A DNA stretch of 64,000 bases from Galerina marginata (lineage: Eukaryota > Basidiomycota > Agaricomycetes > Agaricales > Galerinaceae), in the NCBI GenBank assembly GCA_023014335.1, contig JAECYW010000018.1, positions 310,001 to 374,000 on the forward strand, in the 5' to 3' direction. A program made the position numbers and the translations under genes. Below are positions 59,214 to 64,000 of this stretch, in pieces (position 1 is the first letter of the stretch; every line of letters starts with the position of its first letter). The notes below the pieces were generated by a model. The model did not search any database, was not told the DNA's origin, and saw nothing but the letters and a program-made list of their open reading frames with translations.

Positions 59214-62200
59214 GAAGCTAATGTTGAACTTTGTCAAGCGCGCCGGCAGTGCCAGTGCTGCAGTGTTTGCACGTGATCGTGCCAGGCGCGCTTTGCCGAC
59301 GGGATATTGAATATTATATTGAATAATTGATTATCAGGGATCATGGCTGTGATTTCTTGTCGCTCGGACTCATACCTATCTGGCGTGCCCGACCCACCAA
59401 ACCACGTGGGCCGGAATCTCGAATATCGGAACGTCCTCCAATGCTGCTAAATAATACTGCCAAAATCGCCTTCCACGCCAATAGTTCGTGACTTTTATCT
59501 ATCACTTTTTACAGTCTTTTGATGTTTTTCGTAGTTCTTCCATCCAGCAACACCCCCAACATTGTGTGACGCGGTCCTACCGTCCTACCCGTCCTGGAGG
59601 ACGAGCCAGTGATGCAGGCGCCTATTCACGGAAGTAGGCATACACAACTTATAAATCTGTTTTGACGATTCACATTCCTGTGCCTAGTCCCGCCCGTTCA
59701 AACTGGACCAGCTGCGTTGGTGGCTCGTACCGATGACAACCCATTCCTGTTGGGCCAGCTGCGACAGCTGCGAATGTACATTTTATGCTGGCCACCCCTC
59801 CGTCAGTTGGAGTTGAATCACTCCCATCGCTAAGCCTAGCTCCATCAGCAAAAGTGCATAACTAGGATAATCGATGACAGCGAATATCAAGTGACCGAAA
59901 TTATGACGGCCGAATGTGAGTGAATGTATTTGAGCTGCGACAAATACGGGCCAGATATAAGGACTCCGAACTCACGCAGCCGAATATAATCGACGGTCAT
60001 AAATATGGTCGAGTTGCTAACAGCCCAGGAAAAATTTAGGAGATTATAATTTGGCTATGACCCTTGAACAAGACCCATGAAATTGTTATGAGTGAAGGAC
60101 GAGAGGTAAAATTTATTTCGAGCAGGACATCATTGAGGCACACAATTCAGTAGCAATAATGAGACTTGTGAAATTAATTTACGACAAAGGAATATGAGAG
60201 GATTTATACTCTGGCATGATTCTTCGACGCCTTGTCCCTACGAGCAGGTGGTTGGTCTGCCTACATCTTTCAACTGTCATTCAAGCTTCTCCATCGTCAA
60301 TCTGTGCTGTCGCTTTCCCGTCATTGGATCCTGGGGTGTTGCGGTGAAGTGCGACTTATCCGAAAGGATTAGCGGTCGTGCATTTGGTGTGGGACGAAGC
60401 TTGGAGCGGTTGGTGTGATAGTGATGTGGCAATCCAACAAGCACAAGCATTGTCGAAGCACTGGGCTACCACCAGAGCTCCTAGCCACCTCACAATCTTT
60501 TTCGCATTGCAATACCCGCGGACTACAGGATAGGAGGTGGTGCTATGCCCCAGGAAGGTCCAAAAGCATTGATCGTCAAACGTGACGCAAATGCGTTCGA
60601 TTCCATTGTATCGATGCGGCTTTGCCTATCGGAAGGAGTGCATAGCGAGTCAGGCCATGGGATGAACATCATACTAGACAGGGTTGAGCGACGGCGCCGC
60701 CTGCGCCTACGACATGAGGCAGGAGACTTCCACTCTCCGTACAGTGAGTGAATCATGGACATAATCACAAATTATAACACTTACTTATTCGCTAACCATG
60801 CAGCCTTGTCTCCTACGGGAGTCCTTACACCCGGTCCAGGTGATAACGTCCGCCGGGCTTGCGCGAGTCGGTTGGACAGCTAAGAACTTCTCCGCCTTCT
60901 GTCTGTCGCAGTGAGAAGGCTCGTAAGACGGGCCTATTAAATCATTTGTTCCCGAGTAGTCGCTGCAGCGTCCGGATTATTTTGACAGGGGTGCAAAATC
61001 TGAAGGTAGGTTGTTAGGATTTTGCATTGCACGATTTTGCCAATCCAATAGGTGGGAACACAAGACTTGGTAAAATCCAAACAACTTGCCCTACATTTTG
61101 CATCCCCCGCAGAATAGTCCGGGCGCGGCAGTGAGTGAACAGCAGCAGAGTCGGGTTTCTGTTAAAAGACACAGTAAACCAAGTTTTTGGGAGGAAGTTC
61201 GCGTACCACGGTTCAGCGAGAGAAAGGGGCATTGTAGCGTAACGCAGAAGCTATTCAGCGCCGCCGCGGTGTCGGGACAAAAAACAAACTAGAAGGATAC
61301 AGTAGGAGGAGAGGATCGTCGAAGTTCAAGGTAAGTTGTGCGAATGACGTCATGTGATGTTCCCGATTAAGGAGCACTTCGCGCGATTTTGAGGTTGTCG
61401 TCCCTTTCTCTCCTCAACCACCACCATCGCCACTACTTCCCTCGTTCTGGCGCCTCCGCTGCACCTGTTTCTCTTGTATACACGCATACCCATCACTTTT
61501 TCGGTATGTTCTCGTGCTGCCCAGTGCCGTTTCGCTGGCGACTAGATTCTCGCGACTATGTTGGTCCCAATTTACGACAAATTACTCGAAGATTTACCGC
61601 ACGTATGGATTACAGCTCATAAGGGAATGTCACTGGCTCAGGTAGGCCCACAATATCTATAGGCATGCATATACTTACATAGAACCAGCAGCTCACCATC
61701 TTATCCACCTGGTGTGTGCATATATGCACCTTCATGCACTCTTAACTTCTTCTGCGGTTCAAAGGTGTGTCCCCACAAGGAACCTATCAATGCTCGCAAG
61801 CTTATCTGTTTTTATGGATGACTTTGCGACCTCGTGGCGAGAATTGCTCCTCAAGGCGTTCAGCTAGAAGCCAACGTCCAAAGTGAGTGAAGGCTTTTTT
61901 CTCGTCCGCCGCCGCTCCTGCTGAAATCTTGCCAGGGCAGTATCTCAACCCTTATGTCTGCTCTCTCGTGGTGCTCGTGCTCAGCCCCCAGCTCGGCCGC
62001 TTTCGCCTTCGCCGCCAGCGCATCCGCGACCGCACTGTCCAGCGTTCGAGAACACCATCGTGTCCGTCCTGTTTCGCCCGAACCGCGACCTCGCTGTGGT
62101 AAAGGGTGTCCTTGCTTATGTCTAGGCAGTGCTCTTGTCTTTCCTTTTTTCCGTCTAAATTACCGTCCTTTTGTATTAAATAGAATCAATTCATGACATT

Positions 62201-63684
62201 CTTATGGATCCGCCGCGCAGCCATGGCCATGGTACATATCTTCCTCCACCCTCACACCGTGCAGTGCTGACTATCCCCTGCTAGTCTGCTCCTTGCCTTT
62301 GCCCACGCCCTGCCACAAAGGACCGACGACGCTGACAACGACTCGCATAGTCAAGACCGTTGTCCGTTCAACGCGGGTGCCTCAGTATTCTGCGCCTCGA
62401 CGTCTGGTTCATTTCTAACACACCACGTTTTGCTGTTCGCCGTGCAGCTCGCGCCTGCAGACCACACCTGTACTGGCAACACCTGACCCGGACCCAGGAG
62501 CCCTCAGTCAGGAGGCAGGATCCAGAACGGCAGGATGAGGAGAGTGGAGGAAGCGCAGCAACGATTGGGTAATCGAGGTCGCTGTCCGCCGTCTAGCCGG
62601 TGTTCCTGTTAGTACATCCTCCACTTCCCAAAATCCCGAACCTCCGTCGTCAATGTTGACCGCGTAGCTGATGCCCGCTTCTCACCCCCGGCAGCGCATT
62701 ATGTTGCCAGCATTGCAGGGGCGTCTCCATGAACGTTTGCACAAGCACCAACTGACCCAAACCCGGAAGGCAGGATTCAGAATCCAGGACATTTGCGACA
62801 ACAAGGAGGGAATGAAGATGGACGACGACAACGGCTGGATAGCTGTCGTCGAGCTGAACTGACGGTTTGCAGGCTTTACGATAAGAATGGGTAAGTAAAT
62901 CTCCATAACTTCGTCATATCCTTATACTCACCTTGTTTCCAGGTTACCCAAGCTTGAGACTTCAATGTTCAGCCTCCCGCCCTCGCTTGCCCACTTCGTT
63001 AACGATGGAGGCTTTAGGGAAGGAGGGGGATCCGGATGGACCGGACGGTACCAGCATGGAATCACTCCACACCTTTGGTCCCACCCCCAACATCGACAAT
63101 TCCCTTCCCGTGGCAGTTGGACACACCTGCAACACAGCCAGTTGGACTTCCCGCAGCCCCATCCGTTAGTGTTCGTTGGTGCGATATCAACTTCGCTTGT
63201 GGGCCAGCGCAGTGTGTGGCATGTACGAGTCCATTTCCTTCCCTTCGTTTTGAGTTTAATACAGGTCAATTATTATGTATTCGACGGATTGTTGTACTGA
63301 GGGGCATATTAGTGTAAAACACGCTGTGTACGAGAGCCATTGACCAACATCGTGAAAGTAAAAGGAATCAACATTGGCGCGACGGTCAAGCGGCGGTGTA
63401 GGTGTAAGACGACACCAGAAGGATTAGGGTAGGGCTACAGCAAAGGCCGGACCCTTATTTACAGCGCCCGCTCTACTATGGCTGCTATCGTACGTGTACT
63501 TCTATCATGTAAACTGAGCATGGTTTTGAAGGAATTTGCAAATATAAGATTGGTCTTGATGGGCAACTGGAAGAGGTAGCACATATGCTAGGAGTCCCTC
63601 ATTGGTGGAAATTCAATGTACCCAGGATGTCTTGCCTCACTGCTCCACTTGTCAACAGATATATATTAGTTACTAGTTGGCTGA
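59214..63684. other. Long stretch without a recognised gene
   Basis: The first part (59214 onward) should hold the promoter of the dioxygenase gene. Short open frames occur, for example 60545-60751 (68 codons ending Arg-rich, with a GTGAGT donor near 60743) and several between 61389 and 63317, but none could be extended into a supported gene. Several GT..AG pairs near 61500-62900 hint at a small spliced gene that I could not reconstruct. Confidence 0.4.
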
Positions 63685-64000
63685 TCACATTCCAGCATCT
63701 GGGAATTTTTCTGTCACAGTAGATTTATTCCAGCCTGGGGGTTTATCTTTGAGGATGTTCAAAGAGGACTTCGGAAAAAAGAACACATTGCCAATACGTC
63801 CAGGAGTAAGTTTGTCCTCTTTTTTCATAACAAGGGGTGCCCATTCACCCACACAGTGAAAGAGTTGACCAGAAAGAAAGATTAAGAGATCCCCTGGCCG
63901 ATAACTAAAAAGATCAGTCATATCTAGGTTAGAATTCATGATTCACTTACGCTATTTTAACCCCAATGTCAGGCATATACATCTCTCCACCACTATAAGC
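63685..64000 (-). CDS. 3' end of a second TET/JBP-type dioxygenase, cut by the window edge
   Basis: The last exon (63904-63685, 220 nt) and the adjacent end of the previous exon (from 63951 to the window end) are nearly identical to the gene at 57141-59213, including the same intron position, YRPGDLLIFLSG with the distal His, and the putative 2-oxoglutarate-binding Arg. The C-terminus differs slightly (EKFPDAGM instead of GTFPDARI) and the downstream flanks are unrelated. It is a recent paralog; most of it lies outside the window. Confidence 0.85.

Overview
The window looks like nuclear DNA of a mushroom-forming basidiomycete (Agaricomycetes). Genes are split by many short introns, mostly about 45-65 nt with GT..AG ends. 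The transposon families present (KDZ, Plavaka, a Helitron/Helentron with a C-terminal protease-like domain, a tyrosine-recombinase retroelement) and a TET/JBP-type dioxygenase are typical of that group. I identified families from motifs and remembered family features; no database search was run. Exon models were assembled by hand from splice signals and reading phase.

Left part (1-15.5 kb): two clusters of short hairpin repeats flank a decayed ribonucleotide reductase R2 fragment. A conserved basidiomycete gene broken by one in-frame TGA follows (1859-4579). Next is an intact six-exon KDZ transposase (4846-8152), an AT-rich stretch with two minisatellites (72 and 78 bp periods), and a long AT-rich Helitron helicase reading frame (10654-15345). 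The Helitron 3' hairpin lies in the last exon of a small coiled-coil gene on the minus strand.

Middle (15.5-30.3 kb): a tandem repeat block, an intact five-exon Plavaka transposase (19523-22648), one arm of a large inverted duplication (22.9-24.2 kb), a nine-exon gene with a nucleotidyltransferase-like core (26445-28439, minus), and the first of two small paralogous genes.

Satellite part (30.6-45.6 kb): two copies of one Helentron-like non-autonomous element carry tandem arrays of 890 bp (4 extra units) and 844 bp (6 extra units). The second small paralog and a multi-exon unknown gene lie between them. A third copy with no extra unit (386 bp) sits inside an intron of the dioxygenase gene at 57-59 kb.

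Right part (45.6-64 kb): a truncated gene, a CACTA Tnp2-like fragment, and the second arm of the inverted duplication. That arm is split by a 2.1 kb hAT-like element with an 8-bp target duplication. Inside the element is a GC-rich, phase-consistent seven-exon reading frame whose introns resemble each other. A decayed DIRS-like retroelement, an intact TET/JBP-like dioxygenase (57141-59213, minus) and the 3' end of a second dioxygenase copy at the window edge complete the region. The window is mainly nested mobile elements with a few intact host or cargo genes between them.
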